From positions 1 to 42,411 of the forward strand of contig CABIVQ010000028.1 in the NCBI GenBank assembly GCA_902362365.1: a stretch of 42,411 bases of DNA. The letters run 5' to 3'. Below the pieces are notes generated by a model. It did no database searches. It was not told the DNA's origin and saw only the letters and a program-made list of their open reading frames with translations. Positions 7,716 through 15,586 of this stretch are shown in pieces. Made by a program: the position numbers and the translations under genes. This DNA is from Clostridiaceae bacterium (GTDB lineage: Bacteria > Bacillota > Clostridia > Peptostreptococcales > Peptostreptococcaceae). Each line of letters begins with the position of its first letter. Position 1 is the first letter of the stretch.

Positions 7716-8996
7716 ATGAACAGTCAAGCAATTATAAATAATACTAAAGAAGTTAGTAACAAAAAGAAATATTTTATGGTTTTTGTGTGCATGTTTATGC
7801 AAGCAATACCTTTTGGTATAGCACAGAACATACAACCGCTATTTATACCATATGTAATTAAAGATTTTGGATTTTCTTTAGCTGGATTTTCATTAATATT
7901 TACATTTGGGGCTATGGCTTCTGCAGCGTGTTCACCTTTTTTAGGTAAACTATTTGGTAAGATAAATATAAAAATTCTATTTATTGTAGGAGCTACATTA
8001 TCAGGTCTTGGATTCATAGGATTTGGATTTTCAAAAACTTTACCAGAATTTTATATGTATTCAGCTATACAACAAATAGGCTGTGTAATGTTCTCGGGTC
8101 TAGGAGTACCTTTTGTAATAAATCATTGGTTCCCCAAAAAAGGAAGAGGTAAAGCTCTTGGTATAGCTTTTTCTGGGGGATCTATAGGTAATGTATTTTT
8201 ACAACAAATAACTTCACAAATGTTAGCATCAAAAGGTGCAAGTTACAGTTATATATTATTTGGAATAATAGCAATAGCATGTAGTTTACCAGTCATATTA
8301 TTATTAATAAGATTACCTAAGGAAGGTGAAGTTGAAACAGTAAGTAAAGGTGAAGCTACAGAAGAACATGAAAGTAATAATGCATTTGAAGGACTTGGAG
8401 CTAAGGCTGTAAGAAAAAATAAATTCTTCTGGATATTCTCTATAGGGTATGCAATAATAGCTATTTCTATATCAGCATTAAGTACTCAATATGCAACTTA
8501 CTTTACAGGAGAACTAGGATTAAGTGCAACATTAGTTGGGACTTTAGGATCAGTGTTTGCATTATTCTGTTTGATAGGAAATGTTGTTGGTGGTGCTCTA
8601 TTTGATAAAATCGGTACATTAAAGACTATGACTATATCAATGGTGCTTGAGTCAATTGCAGTAGTAGCACTATTATTATCAGGAAAAGTACATGGATTAG
8701 CATTCTTCTTCTCCATAGCATATGGACTTAATGTATATTCATATATGTCTGCACCAGCATTCATGGCTACAGATGTATTTGGTAAAAAAGAATCAAGTGT
8801 AATACTTGGAACTATAAGTTTATTATTTGCTTTAGGATTTGCATTTGGATCTACATTATTTGGAATGGTAGTAGATAACTTTGGATTTAGTGCTGCATGG
8901 ATATTAATGTTAGTGTGTATATTCACTGGCTATGCATTATTACTTACATCGATAAAGAAAGTAAAAGAACAAAATATGGCTTTAAAAACAAGATAA
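7716..8996 (+). CDS. MFS transporter (OFA/oxalate-formate antiporter-like)
   Basis: 426 residues, RBS AGAAGGAGGTTCATC before ATG 7716. Twelve predicted membrane helices. The pattern fits the major facilitator superfamily: FIPYVIKDFGFS in helix 1-2, SACSPFLGKLFGKINIK as the loop 2-3 signature, INHWFPKKGRGKALGIAFSGGSIGN around helix 5, a charged central loop (about 200-222), then a second six-helix half with GGALFDKIGTLK. The HWFPKKRGKA-type motif is common in the OFA and monocarboxylate-like subfamilies, so an organic anion is a reasonable substrate guess. The gene is monocistronic behind the PucR-type regulator, with its own terminator. Confidence 0.88.
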   Translation: MNSQAIINNTKEVSNKKKYFMVFVCMFMQAIPFGIAQNIQPLFIPYVIKDFGFSLAGFSLIFTFGAMASAACSPFLGKLFGKINIKILFIVGATLSGLGFIGFGFSKTLPEFYMYSAIQQIGCVMFSGLGVPFVINHWFPKKGRGKALGIAFSGGSIGNVFLQQITSQMLASKGASYSYILFGIIAIACSLPVILLLIRLPKEGEVETVSKGEATEEHESNNAFEGLGAKAVRKNKFFWIFSIGYAIIAISISALSTQYATYFTGELGLSATLVGTLGSVFALFCLIGNVVGGALFDKIGTLKTMTISMVLESIAVVALLLSGKVHGLAFFFSIAYGLNVYSYMSAPAFMATDVFGKKESSVILGTISLLFALGFAFGSTLFGMVVDNFGFSAAWILMLVCIFTGYALLLTSIKKVKEQNMALKTR

Positions 8997-9030
8997 TAGC
9001 TACAATACTAAAATAATATTTATATAAATA

Positions 9031-9071
9031 AAATAAAAAATGATAGATAATATATCTATCATTTTTTATTT
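9031..9071 (+). terminator. Terminator after the MFS gene
   Basis: A perfect 19-bp inverted repeat (9031-9049 against 9053-9071) with a 3-base loop; the right arm contains six Ts. It separates the MFS gene from the BMC shell gene. Confidence 0.85.
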
Positions 9072-9268
9072 GAGAAAAATTTTCACATATATTAAGATAA
9101 GATATTTATTAAATTTCAATATATATGCAATTATATTAATAAAATCCATAAAATATTAGAAATAGGAGTATGTTATAAAAGAAGTAAGCCAGTGTAAATA
9201 TAGTTAAATAAGAAAGAATTAAAATTTGTTAGATATATGAATGATATATATTATAAGGAGGAATAAAA

Positions 9269-9553
9269 ATGTCAAATGCAATAGGATTTATTGAGACTAA
9301 GGGATTAGTGAGTGCGCTAGAAGCAGCAACAGTTATGCTAAAGTCTTCAGACGTAAAGTTAATAGGATTTAAAGAAATAGGTCTAGCTTTAGTTACAGTA
9401 ATTATAAGTGGAGAAGAACAAAGTGTAAAAGATGCACTTGATACAGCTTCTGAGGCAGCAGGTTGCTTAGGTGAAGTATATGCAGTTAATATTATAAAAG
9501 ATATACCAAGTGAGATTTTGGAAATAATAAAAAATTATAATACTTCTATTTAG
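9269..9553 (+). CDS. Solitary BMC-H bacterial microcompartment shell protein
   Basis: 94 residues, RBS AAGGAGGAATAAAA before ATG 9269; a possible extended -10 (TGTTATAAA, 9171-9179) lies about 90 bases upstream. One BMC domain spans residues 4-85: IGFIETKGLVSALEAATVML, SSDVKLIGFKEIG, LALVTVIISGEEQSVKDALD, then CLGEVYAVNIIKDIP. It aligns end to end with PduA/EutM-type hexameric shell proteins. Two things are odd. No other shell, encapsulated-enzyme or eut/pdu gene lies anywhere in this window. And the pore loop, normally IG-S/G-GL, reads IGLAL, replacing the small glycine/serine residues that line the central pore. It is flanked by terminators on both sides and so is its own transcription unit. 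The family assignment is firm; the role is unknown. Confidence 0.92.
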   Translation: MSNAIGFIETKGLVSALEAATVMLKSSDVKLIGFKEIGLALVTVIISGEEQSVKDALDTASEAAGCLGEVYAVNIIKDIPSEILEIIKNYNTSI

Positions 9554-9554
9554 A

Positions 9555-9624
9555 AAAAGGAATGTATTAAAATAATTTTTAGTACTTTGAATAGTATAGA
9601 AAGTTATTTTGATACATTCCTTTT
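9555..9624 (+). terminator. Terminator after the BMC gene
   Basis: A 21-bp stem (9555-9575 against 9604-9624) with one G-T pair, starting one base after the stop codon, ending in TTTT. Confidence 0.8.
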
Positions 9625-9734
9625 GATTTCATAAAATATATTTACAATTATTTACAAAGTGAAATTAATATAATAATCTATATATGTAATTATTTTTTGG
9701 AATATAATATTTTATCTAAGAAAGGGGTGTTAGA

Positions 9735-10664
9735 TTGAAAAAATATTTACCAGAGATAGGATTGGTTATTACTGCTATAATATGGGGTACTGGATTTATA
9801 GGTACTCAACTAGCATTAGATGGAGGTTTTACTCCTATACAAATTTTAACCATAAGATTTTTTATAGCAGCACTATTATTAAATATAATATTTTTTAAGC
9901 AAGTAAAAAAATATATAGATAATAAATCCATAAAAGCTGGAATTACATTGGGAATATTCTTATTTATAGCTTTTGAACTTCAAACTGTAGGATTAGTTTA
10001 TACTACTCCGTCCAAAAATGCCTTTATAACTGCTGCAAATGTAGTTATTGTACCATTTATAGGATATTTGATATATAGAAGAAAAATTGATAAATGGGGT
10101 CTTATTAGTAGTATAGTAGCAATAATAGGAATAGGAATATTATCATTAGAAAAGGATTTTTCAATTAATTTAGGGGATTTTCTAACTTTACTTGGAGCTA
10201 TTGGCTTTGCATTTCATATTTTTTATACTAGCGAATTTGCCAAAAAATATAATCCATTAATTTTAACTGCTATACAATTTAGCGTAGCTTTTATTCTTTC
10301 TTTTGTGGTACAAATAATGACAAGTGAAGTGAATATAAGTGTAGAACCAATTGCTTACTTAGGAGTTATATATTTAGGAATATTTAGTACAACTATTGGT
10401 TTTTTACTTCAGACTATATGTCAAAAGAGGGTTAGTGAAACTAAAACAGCAATAATACTATCTACTGAATCTTTATTTGGAACTATATTTTCAGTAATAA
10501 TTTTTAAGGAAACAGTAACTGTGAAATTAGTTATGGGATGCTTACTAATATTTTCAGCTATAATAGTTTCAGAAACTAAATTATCATTCTTGAAAAATAG
10601 AGACCTAGAAAGTACAAAAGAGATGAGTGTAATTAAAGAAGATGAAAATATTACTCTAAGTTAA
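9735..10664 (+). CDS. EamA/DMT family transporter
   Basis: 309 residues. It starts at TTG 9735 behind AAAGGGGTG; no ATG lies near. Ten membrane helices form two EamA repeats: residues about 5-135 (ITAIIWGTGFIGTQLALDGGFTPIQILTIRF opening) and about 148-285 (LLGAIGFAFHIFYTSEFAKKYNP opening). The SxNAFITAANVVIVPFIGYL-type region (95-115) and the CQKRVSETKTAIILSTESLFGTIF segment (about 230-253) are typical of drug/metabolite exporters. The C-terminus is a 25-residue charged tail. Substrate cannot be predicted. No co-transcribed partner. Confidence 0.9.
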   Translation: MKKYLPEIGLVITAIIWGTGFIGTQLALDGGFTPIQILTIRFFIAALLLNIIFFKQVKKYIDNKSIKAGITLGIFLFIAFELQTVGLVYTTPSKNAFITAANVVIVPFIGYLIYRRKIDKWGLISSIVAIIGIGILSLEKDFSINLGDFLTLLGAIGFAFHIFYTSEFAKKYNPLILTAIQFSVAFILSFVVQIMTSEVNISVEPIAYLGVIYLGIFSTTIGFLLQTICQKRVSETKTAIILSTESLFGTIFSVIIFKETVTVKLVMGCLLIFSAIIVSETKLSFLKNRDLESTKEMSVIKEDENITLS

Positions 10665-10785
10665 AATAAATTTAAGCTACTCACTTATAATATATAAAAT
10701 TCTCATTTGTAATAATTTTTAGTATTTAATAAATATATTTGTTAAATAATAAATATGAAATAAATATTAAAAAGGAAGTGACAAT

Positions 10786-11025
10786 ATGCCTAAACATCCA
10801 AATAGAGTGCCTAAATATAATAAAAAACCAGATGCAATGAAAATTGAGGCAGCAAGAGAACTTGGAGTACATCATGTGACTGGTGCAGAAGTAAATGTAA
10901 ACTTAGCAGCACAAGGAGAAAGTAAATATAGCAAAGATACAACTAGAAGGATGCATGATCAGAGAAGAGAATTAGCTTATAAAAAAAGACATGAATCAGA
11001 GTATAAAGAAGACTTAAATGATTAA
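10786..11025 (+). CDS. Small hydrophilic protein, possibly a divergent alpha/beta-type SASP
   Basis: 79 residues, RBS AAAGGAAGTGACAAT before ATG 10786. The protein is basic and polar throughout, with no membrane segment. Residues 17-27 (AMKIEAARELG) resemble the K-x-E-x-A-x-E-LG region of small acid-soluble spore proteins where the GPR protease cuts, and a TRRM motif follows near 54. The glycine-rich SASP signature between these is missing, replaced by TGAEVNVNLAAQGESKYSKD. The match is therefore only suggestive. A spore role would fit the organism type. Alternatives include any small nucleic-acid-binding protein. The gene stands alone with a strong terminator. Confidence 0.8.
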   Translation: MPKHPNRVPKYNKKPDAMKIEAARELGVHHVTGAEVNVNLAAQGESKYSKDTTRRMHDQRRELAYKKRHESEYKEDLND

Positions 11026-11035
11026 ATAGAAAAGT

Positions 11036-11080
11036 TAAATAAAAGCTGAACTATATAGTTTATAGTTCAGCTTTTATTTA
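11036..11080 (+). terminator. Terminator after the 79-residue protein
   Basis: A perfect 20-bp inverted repeat (11036-11055 against 11061-11080) with a 5-base loop; the right arm ends CTTTTATTTA. Confidence 0.85.
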
Positions 11081-11155
11081 TAGTTAAATGTAAAATAATA
11101 CAAAATATGCTAATATTAAACTAGGATTAAGATGTATAATCAAAGGGGGATATAT

Positions 11156-12298
11156 ATGAGCATATATTTAGATAATGCTGCTACCTCATATCCAAAGCCA
11201 AGGGAAGTAGCAGATGCAGTTTATGATTTTATGATAAATAACGGTACAAGTTCAGGTAGGGGTTCATATCAAAAGGCAATGGAATCTGATTTTTTTATTT
11301 ACAATACTAGAAAAGAAATAGCATCACTATTTAACTTTAGTGATCCTAAAAAAGTAATTTTCACATCTAATGTAACAGAAGCTTTAAATATGGCAATAAG
11401 AGGGATATTAAAAAGTGGGGACCATGTTATTACTAGTAGTTTGGAACATAATGCAGTATGGAGATGCCTAAAAACCTTAGAAAAAGAAATAAATATAAGC
11501 ATAACTAAAATAGATGCAAATAAAGAAGGGTATACAAATATAGAAGATTTAAAAAAACATATAAAAGATAATACATCTTTAATAGTATTTACTCAAGCTT
11601 CAAATGTATTAGGCACTATTCAACCGATAAAAGATATTGGTGCTATTGCAAGAAAACATAAAATACCTTTTTTAGTTGATGCAGCACAAAGTGCAGGAGC
11701 ATTACCTATTGATGTAAAAGAGGATAATATAGATATACTGGCCTTTACTGGTCATAAAAGCTTATTAGGTCCTATGGGAACAGGAGGACTACTAATTAAC
11801 TGTGAATATAATATAGATCCATTAAAAGTAGGAGGTACAGGTGGAGATTCAGCTTATGAATATCAGCCTGATTACTATCCTAATAAATTAGAAACTGGAA
11901 CATTAAATGTAAGTGGAATTGTAGGACTTGGTGAAGCAGTGAAGTTTATAAAAAGTAAGGGGATTATAAATATACATAATAAAGAAAAAGAACTGGTTAA
12001 GTACGCTTTAGACCAATTAAAGTCTGTAAAAAACATACAAATCTATGGTCCACAAGATAGTGAGAGAATAGTTAGTGTAATATCTTTTAACATAAAAGGT
12101 ATTAGGGCAGAAGAAGTAGCTTATGAACTAGATAGTAAATACAATATTATGGTTAGAGCTGGATTACACTGTGCACCTAGTGCTCATGAATTAATAGGAA
12201 CAAAAGAAATTGGAGCATTAAGAATAGGTATTGGTTATTTTAATGAAAAAGAAGATATAGATAAATTAGTAAAAGCTCTAAATGAAATTCAAATTTAA
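11156..12298 (+). CDS. Cysteine desulfurase family protein (class V aminotransferase fold)
   Basis: 380 residues. ATG 11156 is chosen because AAAGGGGGA sits 5 bases upstream; the in-frame ATG at 11132 has no RBS. PLP enzyme of the NifS/SufS fold: YLDNAATSYPKP at the N-terminus, SLEHNAVWRCL near 100, FLVDAAQSAGALPIDV with the PLP-contacting aspartate near 180, and FTGHKSLLGPMGTGGL with the Schiff-base lysine near 200. RAGLHCAPSAHELIGT near 345 supplies the catalytic cysteine. It removes sulfur from cysteine (or selenium from selenocysteine), leaving alanine. The sequence fits the subgroup annotated as 'cysteine desulfurase family protein' rather than IscS. The next gene, an Fe-S protein, starts 13 bases after the stop, suggesting a paired function in sulfur delivery. 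Confidence 0.93.
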   Translation: MSIYLDNAATSYPKPREVADAVYDFMINNGTSSGRGSYQKAMESDFFIYNTRKEIASLFNFSDPKKVIFTSNVTEALNMAIRGILKSGDHVITSSLEHNAVWRCLKTLEKEINISITKIDANKEGYTNIEDLKKHIKDNTSLIVFTQASNVLGTIQPIKDIGAIARKHKIPFLVDAAQSAGALPIDVKEDNIDILAFTGHKSLLGPMGTGGLLINCEYNIDPLKVGGTGGDSAYEYQPDYYPNKLETGTLNVSGIVGLGEAVKFIKSKGIINIHNKEKELVKYALDQLKSVKNIQIYGPQDSERIVSVISFNIKGIRAEEVAYELDSKYNIMVRAGLHCAPSAHELIGTKEIGALRIGIGYFNEKEDIDKLVKALNEIQI

Positions 12299-12311
12299 AA
12301 GGGGAGTCAAT

Positions 12312-12845
12312 ATGTATTTAGATAAAATAAATTTAAGTTTTATTCAGCCTTGTACAACAGATTCATTAAGAATAAGAATAAAAGCAATAACTTCAAGAAA
12401 TATAAGTGATCTATTTCCATTTTTAAACACATATTTAAAATCAGGAATATATAACAAAAAAGCAAATACTTTTACTTTTAACAAAGGTCCTAAGATTATT
12501 ATTATGTATCCAGAAGCAATAAATGTATCTAAATTACTAAATGAAACTGATGCATTTGAAACTTTAGATTACATTAAAGAACTAATAAATAAGGTGGACG
12601 AAAAAAGAAGTGAAATTGAACCATCAGAAGAAATGAGAAAATTACCAAGTCCATTAGAAGTTTACACATACCTTCCTAAATTAAATTGTGGGAAATGTAA
12701 GGAACCGACTTGTTTAGCCTTTGCTACAAAGTTAATAAAAAATGAAACAAAGCCTAGAAGATGTCTTCATTTGTATGAAAAATGTAATGAGAATAATAAA
12801 GAAAAAATAGAAACTGTATGTTTGATGTTAGGAAATGATATTTAA
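12312..12845 (+). CDS. (Fe-S)-binding protein paired with the cysteine desulfurase
   Basis: 177 residues. ATG 12312 is chosen for the AAAAGGGGAGTCAAT RBS; a longer in-frame start at 12282 would overlap the desulfurase. Residues about 1-105 form an unrecognised alpha/beta domain (KINLSFIQPC, GPKIIIMYPEAINVSKLL). Residues about 115-152 match the small four-cysteine Fe-S domain found in corrinoid and Rnf-type proteins: PLEVYTYLPKLNCGKCKEPTC, then PRRC about 18 residues later. This domain normally binds a [4Fe-4S] cluster. Co-transcription with a desulfurase suggests the protein receives or scaffolds a cluster, or that the pair serves a shared redox function. No terminator separates the two. Confidence 0.85.
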   Translation: MYLDKINLSFIQPCTTDSLRIRIKAITSRNISDLFPFLNTYLKSGIYNKKANTFTFNKGPKIIIMYPEAINVSKLLNETDAFETLDYIKELINKVDEKRSEIEPSEEMRKLPSPLEVYTYLPKLNCGKCKEPTCLAFATKLIKNETKPRRCLHLYEKCNENNKEKIETVCLMLGNDI

Positions 12846-12860
12846 ATATTAAAAAGTATA

Positions 12861-12890
12861 TTGATAATTTCATGAAAAAAATGGTAGAAT
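12861..12890 (+). promoter_or_regulatory. Sigma-A-type promoter upstream of the first rubrerythrin
   Basis: TTGATA (12861-12866), 18 bases, TAGAAT (12885-12890). It is 130 bases upstream of the gene and 36 bases upstream of a separate sigma-B-like promoter. Confidence 0.45.
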
Positions 12891-12925
12891 AAATATGACT
12901 TATTGATTATAAAAAATTATTCTTT

Positions 12926-12950
12926 GTTTAAAGTTAAAAACTGGGGGTAT
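12926..12950 (+). promoter_or_regulatory. Sigma-B-like promoter of the first rubrerythrin
   Basis: GTTTAA (12926-12931), 13 bases, GGGTAT (12945-12950). This equals the Gram-positive general-stress (sigma-B) consensus in both boxes and spacing. A matching element lies ahead of the second rubrerythrin. Sigma-B control of reverse rubrerythrins is reported in Clostridioides difficile, which fits. Confidence 0.75.
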
Positions 12951-13019
12951 ATATAGTACCATGACAAAGTAAATAAAATTTATAATTAAAATAGATATTA
13001 TCATTGGAGGGGAAAGAAT

Positions 13020-13568
13020 ATGAAAAAATTCGTATGTACAGTATGTGGATATATCCACGAAGGAGAAACTATAGAAGGTGTTGTATGTCCAGTATGTAAA
13101 GTAGGAGCTGACAAGTTTGAAGAAATGTCAGGAGAATTAAACTGGGCAGATGAGCATAGAATAGGTGTTGCACAAGGTGTAGATGAAGAAGTAATAGAAG
13201 GATTAAGAGCAAACTTCGTTGGAGAATGTACAGAAGTAGGTATGTACTTAGCAATGAGTAGACAAGCAGATAGAGAAGGATACCCAGAAGTAGCAGAAGC
13301 TTACAAGAGAATAGCATTCGAAGAAGCAGAACATGCAGCTAAATTTGCTGAATTATTAGGAGAAGTAGTTGTTGCTGATACTAAAGAAAACTTAAGAGTA
13401 AGAGTTGAAGCTGAGTACGGTGCAACTGATGGAAAATTAAAGTTAGCTAAGAGAGCTAAAGAATTAGGATTAGATGCTATACATGATACAGTTCATGAAA
13501 TGTGTAAAGATGAGGCTAGACATGGTAAAGCATTCTTAGGATTATTAGAAAGACATTTCGGTAAATAA
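13020..13568 (+). CDS. Reverse rubrerythrin (rubredoxin domain first), copy 1
   Basis: 182 residues, RBS GGAGGGGAAAGAAT. Rubredoxin-type iron site at residues 6-27: [10 protein letters not shown] and CPVC. A four-helix ferritin-like domain (about 45-180) follows, with the diiron ligands in [22 protein letters not shown] and the C-terminal [17 protein letters not shown]. In ordinary rubrerythrin the rubredoxin domain comes last; here it is first, the 'reverse' type of clostridia. Such enzymes reduce O2 and H2O2 with electrons from NADH via partner flavoproteins. Differs from copy 2 (19647-20192) at about 25 positions by hand alignment. Codon use is unusually rich in C-ending codons for Phe and Tyr (TTC, TAC), which suggests high expression. 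Regulated by a predicted sigma-B promoter. Confidence 0.95.
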   Translation: MKKFVCTVCGYIHEGETIEGVVCPVCKVGADKFEEMSGELNWADEHRIGVAQGVDEEVIEGLRANFVGECTEVGMYLAMSRQADREGYPEVAEAYKRIAFEEAEHAAKFAELLGEVVVADTKENLRVRVEAEYGATDGKLKLAKRAKELGLDAIHDTVHEMCKDEARHGKAFLGLLERHFGK

Positions 13569-13584
13569 GATAATATAAATAATA

Positions 13585-13630
13585 AAAAGCAAGTCTAGAA
13601 ATAAATTATTTCAGGCTTGCTTTTATTATT
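13585..13630. terminator. Terminator between convergent rubrerythrin and ABC genes
   Basis: AAAAGCAAGTCT (13585-13596) pairs with AGGCTTGCTTTT (13613-13624), one G-T pair, followed by TATTATTATT. A-rich and T-rich flanks could serve both strands. Confidence 0.75.
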
Positions 13631-13634
13631 ATTA

Positions 13635-14900
13635 TTATTTATAGATTGCTTTTATAGGATCAAGTCGCGATGCCTTAAAGGCAGGCACTATGCCAAAAAT
13701 AACACCTGTTAAAATAGTTATAATACTAGCAAATAAAATACTATTAATGCTAGGAACTGCTTTAAAAGGAAGATAATTAGTTATATAGTTAGTACTTATA
13801 AGACCTATAATAATTCCTAAAATACCTCCAAGAATAGTGATAAAAATAGATTCAATTAAAAATTGAAATAATATTGCTTTAGGCTTAGCACCAATAGCTC
13901 TTCTAATACCTATTTCTCTTTGCCTTTCAATAACAGAAACATACATTACATTCATAACTCCTATACCACCAACAAATAAAGATATTACAGTTATGATTAA
14001 AACTACCTTATTTATACCCGAAGTCATACTTTCTAATTCATATAGTTGAGATTCAGCCTGATAAGATAAATCTTCAGTATTATAAGAACCTTCTATATTA
14101 GGATGAAGATCATAAAGTCTTTCTATTACTCTATTAGCAACTTCAAAGACATCGTAATTCTTAGATGCTACTAAGTCTAGAGAATATATCTCAGTAGAAT
14201 AGTCATATTGTTTGACTAATTTTTCAAAAGCTTTCTTAGGCAAATATGAAGTTGGCATATCATAATATTCTAAACTTTCATTATCAGCATAGGTAGAATT
14301 ATAATCTATGGACTCATCTTCATTCATCAGAGAATTATCATCTAATACACCGATAACTTCAAATATATACCTACCGATAGTAATACCACGACCTACGGCA
14401 TCCTCAGGATTTCCAAATAAGTCTATAGCATTTTGCGTAGTAATCATAATTACGTTTCTTTCTTCATCATCTAAAGAAAAGCTACGTCCATAAAGAGTTA
14501 AAGGACTTGAGTTTTCTTTAAAAGGAGATATATCTAAATAGGTCATTTTCTTATCAAAATACGCATCAAAAGCGTAAATAGAACTATCATCTATACCACT
14601 ATCTGATGGACCAATTTTTTGAACACCTTCAATAAAAGATAACTCTTCAATATCACTATGAGTGAAGGGCGATAAAAATATACTAAATTCATTCATAGAA
14701 GTATCTGATGATTCAAAGTATATATTTGTTTTATTAGGACCTACATTAGTTATGGTTTTTCTTACTTCATCTTTTAATCCATTACCAATAGAGCTTATTA
14801 AAATAACAGAAGTAATACCTATGATTATCCATACTAAAGCAACAAAAACACGTAATTTATGACCTTTAACGTTTACTAGAGCATTTTTTATTATATCCAT
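13635..14900 (-). CDS. ABC transporter permease, MacB/FtsX type
   Basis: 421 residues, start ATG 14900 inside the end of the ATPase gene (10-base overlap), so translation is coupled. Layout: one N-terminal helix (about 17-37, VFVALVWIIIGITSVILISS), a large extracellular MacB core domain (about 45-285), then three C-terminal helices forming the FtsX domain with GGIGVMNVMYVSVIERQREIG near 308 and the IGIRRAIGAKPKAILFQFLIES coupling region. This is the standard layout of MacB-like exporters of peptides or macrolides. With the adaptor and ATPase upstream, it forms a complete Gram-positive MacAB-type pump. The substrate cannot be inferred. Confidence 0.93.
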   Translation of the reverse strand: MDIIKNALVNVKGHKLRVFVALVWIIIGITSVILISSIGNGLKDEVRKTITNVGPNKTNIYFESSDTSMNEFSIFLSPFTHSDIEELSFIEGVQKIGPSDSGIDDSSIYAFDAYFDKKMTYLDISPFKENSSPLTLYGRSFSLDDEERNVIMITTQNAIDLFGNPEDAVGRGITIGRYIFEVIGVLDDNSLMNEDESIDYNSTYADNESLEYYDMPTSYLPKKAFEKLVKQYDYSTEIYSLDLVASKNYDVFEVANRVIERLYDLHPNIEGSYNTEDLSYQAESQLYELESMTSGINKVVLIITVISLFVGGIGVMNVMYVSVIERQREIGIRRAIGAKPKAILFQFLIESIFITILGGILGIIIGLISTNYITNYLPFKAVPSINSILFASIITILTGVIFGIVPAFKASRLDPIKAIYK

Positions 14901-15586
14901 ATTGGTACCTCCAATGAAGTAAAAGCGCCATCTTTTAAAGTGATAACCTCAGTAGCGTATTTAGTTAAATCTTGGTCATGAGTAACCATAATAATAGTTT
15001 TTCCATTATTATTAAGTTTTTTTAAAAGTTTCATAATTTCTTCACTTGTCTCACTATCTAAAGCTCCAGTAGGTTCATCTGCAAATATTATTTGAGGATT
15101 ATTAACTAATGCCCTTGCAATAGCTATACGTTGTTGTTGACCTCCAGATAATTGAAGCGGAAATTGGTTTATTTTATCAAGTAAGCCTACAGAAGATAAA
15201 CTTGCTTCTATAATAGCTTTCTTTTCTTTTTTACTAGATATTTTATTATAAATTAAAGGTAATTCAATATTTTGATATATATTTAAGGTTTCTATTAAGT
15301 TAAATTGTTGAAAAATAAATCCTATATTTTTATTTCTAAATACAGAACGCTGATTTTCATTTAATTTACTTACATTTTCATCATTAAAATAATAGTCTCC
15401 ACCGTCAAATTTATCTAAGAATCCAAGAATGTTAAGAAGGGTAGTTTTTCCACTACCTGATTTCCCCATAATCATTACAAATTCACCCTTTTGGATATTT
15501 AGATCGATGTTTTTTAATACTTGTATTTTTTCTTTCCCTACTTTGTAATATTTCTTAATATTTTGGAGTTTTATTAGATTAGTCAA
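14891..15586 (-). CDS. ABC transporter ATP-binding protein (MacB/LolD-type)
   Basis: 231 residues. The start is taken as TTG 15586: it follows AAGGGAAACCAAAA and overlaps the adaptor's stop codon (TTGACTAA). The frame is open further upstream, but only inside the adaptor gene and without an RBS. All nucleotide-binding motifs are present: Walker A GKSGSGKTT near 40, Q-loop FQQFNLIETLN, signature LSGGQQQRIAIARAL near 140, Walker B IIFADEPTGALD, and the H-loop MVTHD. It energises the permease encoded next. Translational overlap on both sides makes this a tight three-gene operon. Confidence 0.93.
   Translation of the reverse strand: MTNLIKLQNIKKYYKVGKEKIQVLKNIDLNIQKGEFVMIMGKSGSGKTTLLNILGFLDKFDGGDYYFNDENVSKLNENQRSVFRNKNIGFIFQQFNLIETLNIYQNIELPLIYNKISSKKEKKAIIEASLSSVGLLDKINQFPLQLSGGQQQRIAIARALVNNPQIIFADEPTGALDSETSEEIMKLLKKLNNNGKTIIMVTHDQDLTKYATEVITLKDGAFTSLEVPIWI

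Noticed and set aside
13069..13317. Minus-strand leucine-rich ORF opposite rubrerythrin 1 (a similar one lies opposite rubrerythrin 2)
   Set aside because: It is the antisense shadow of a well-supported gene; repeated-codon composition creates the open frame and there is no RBS.
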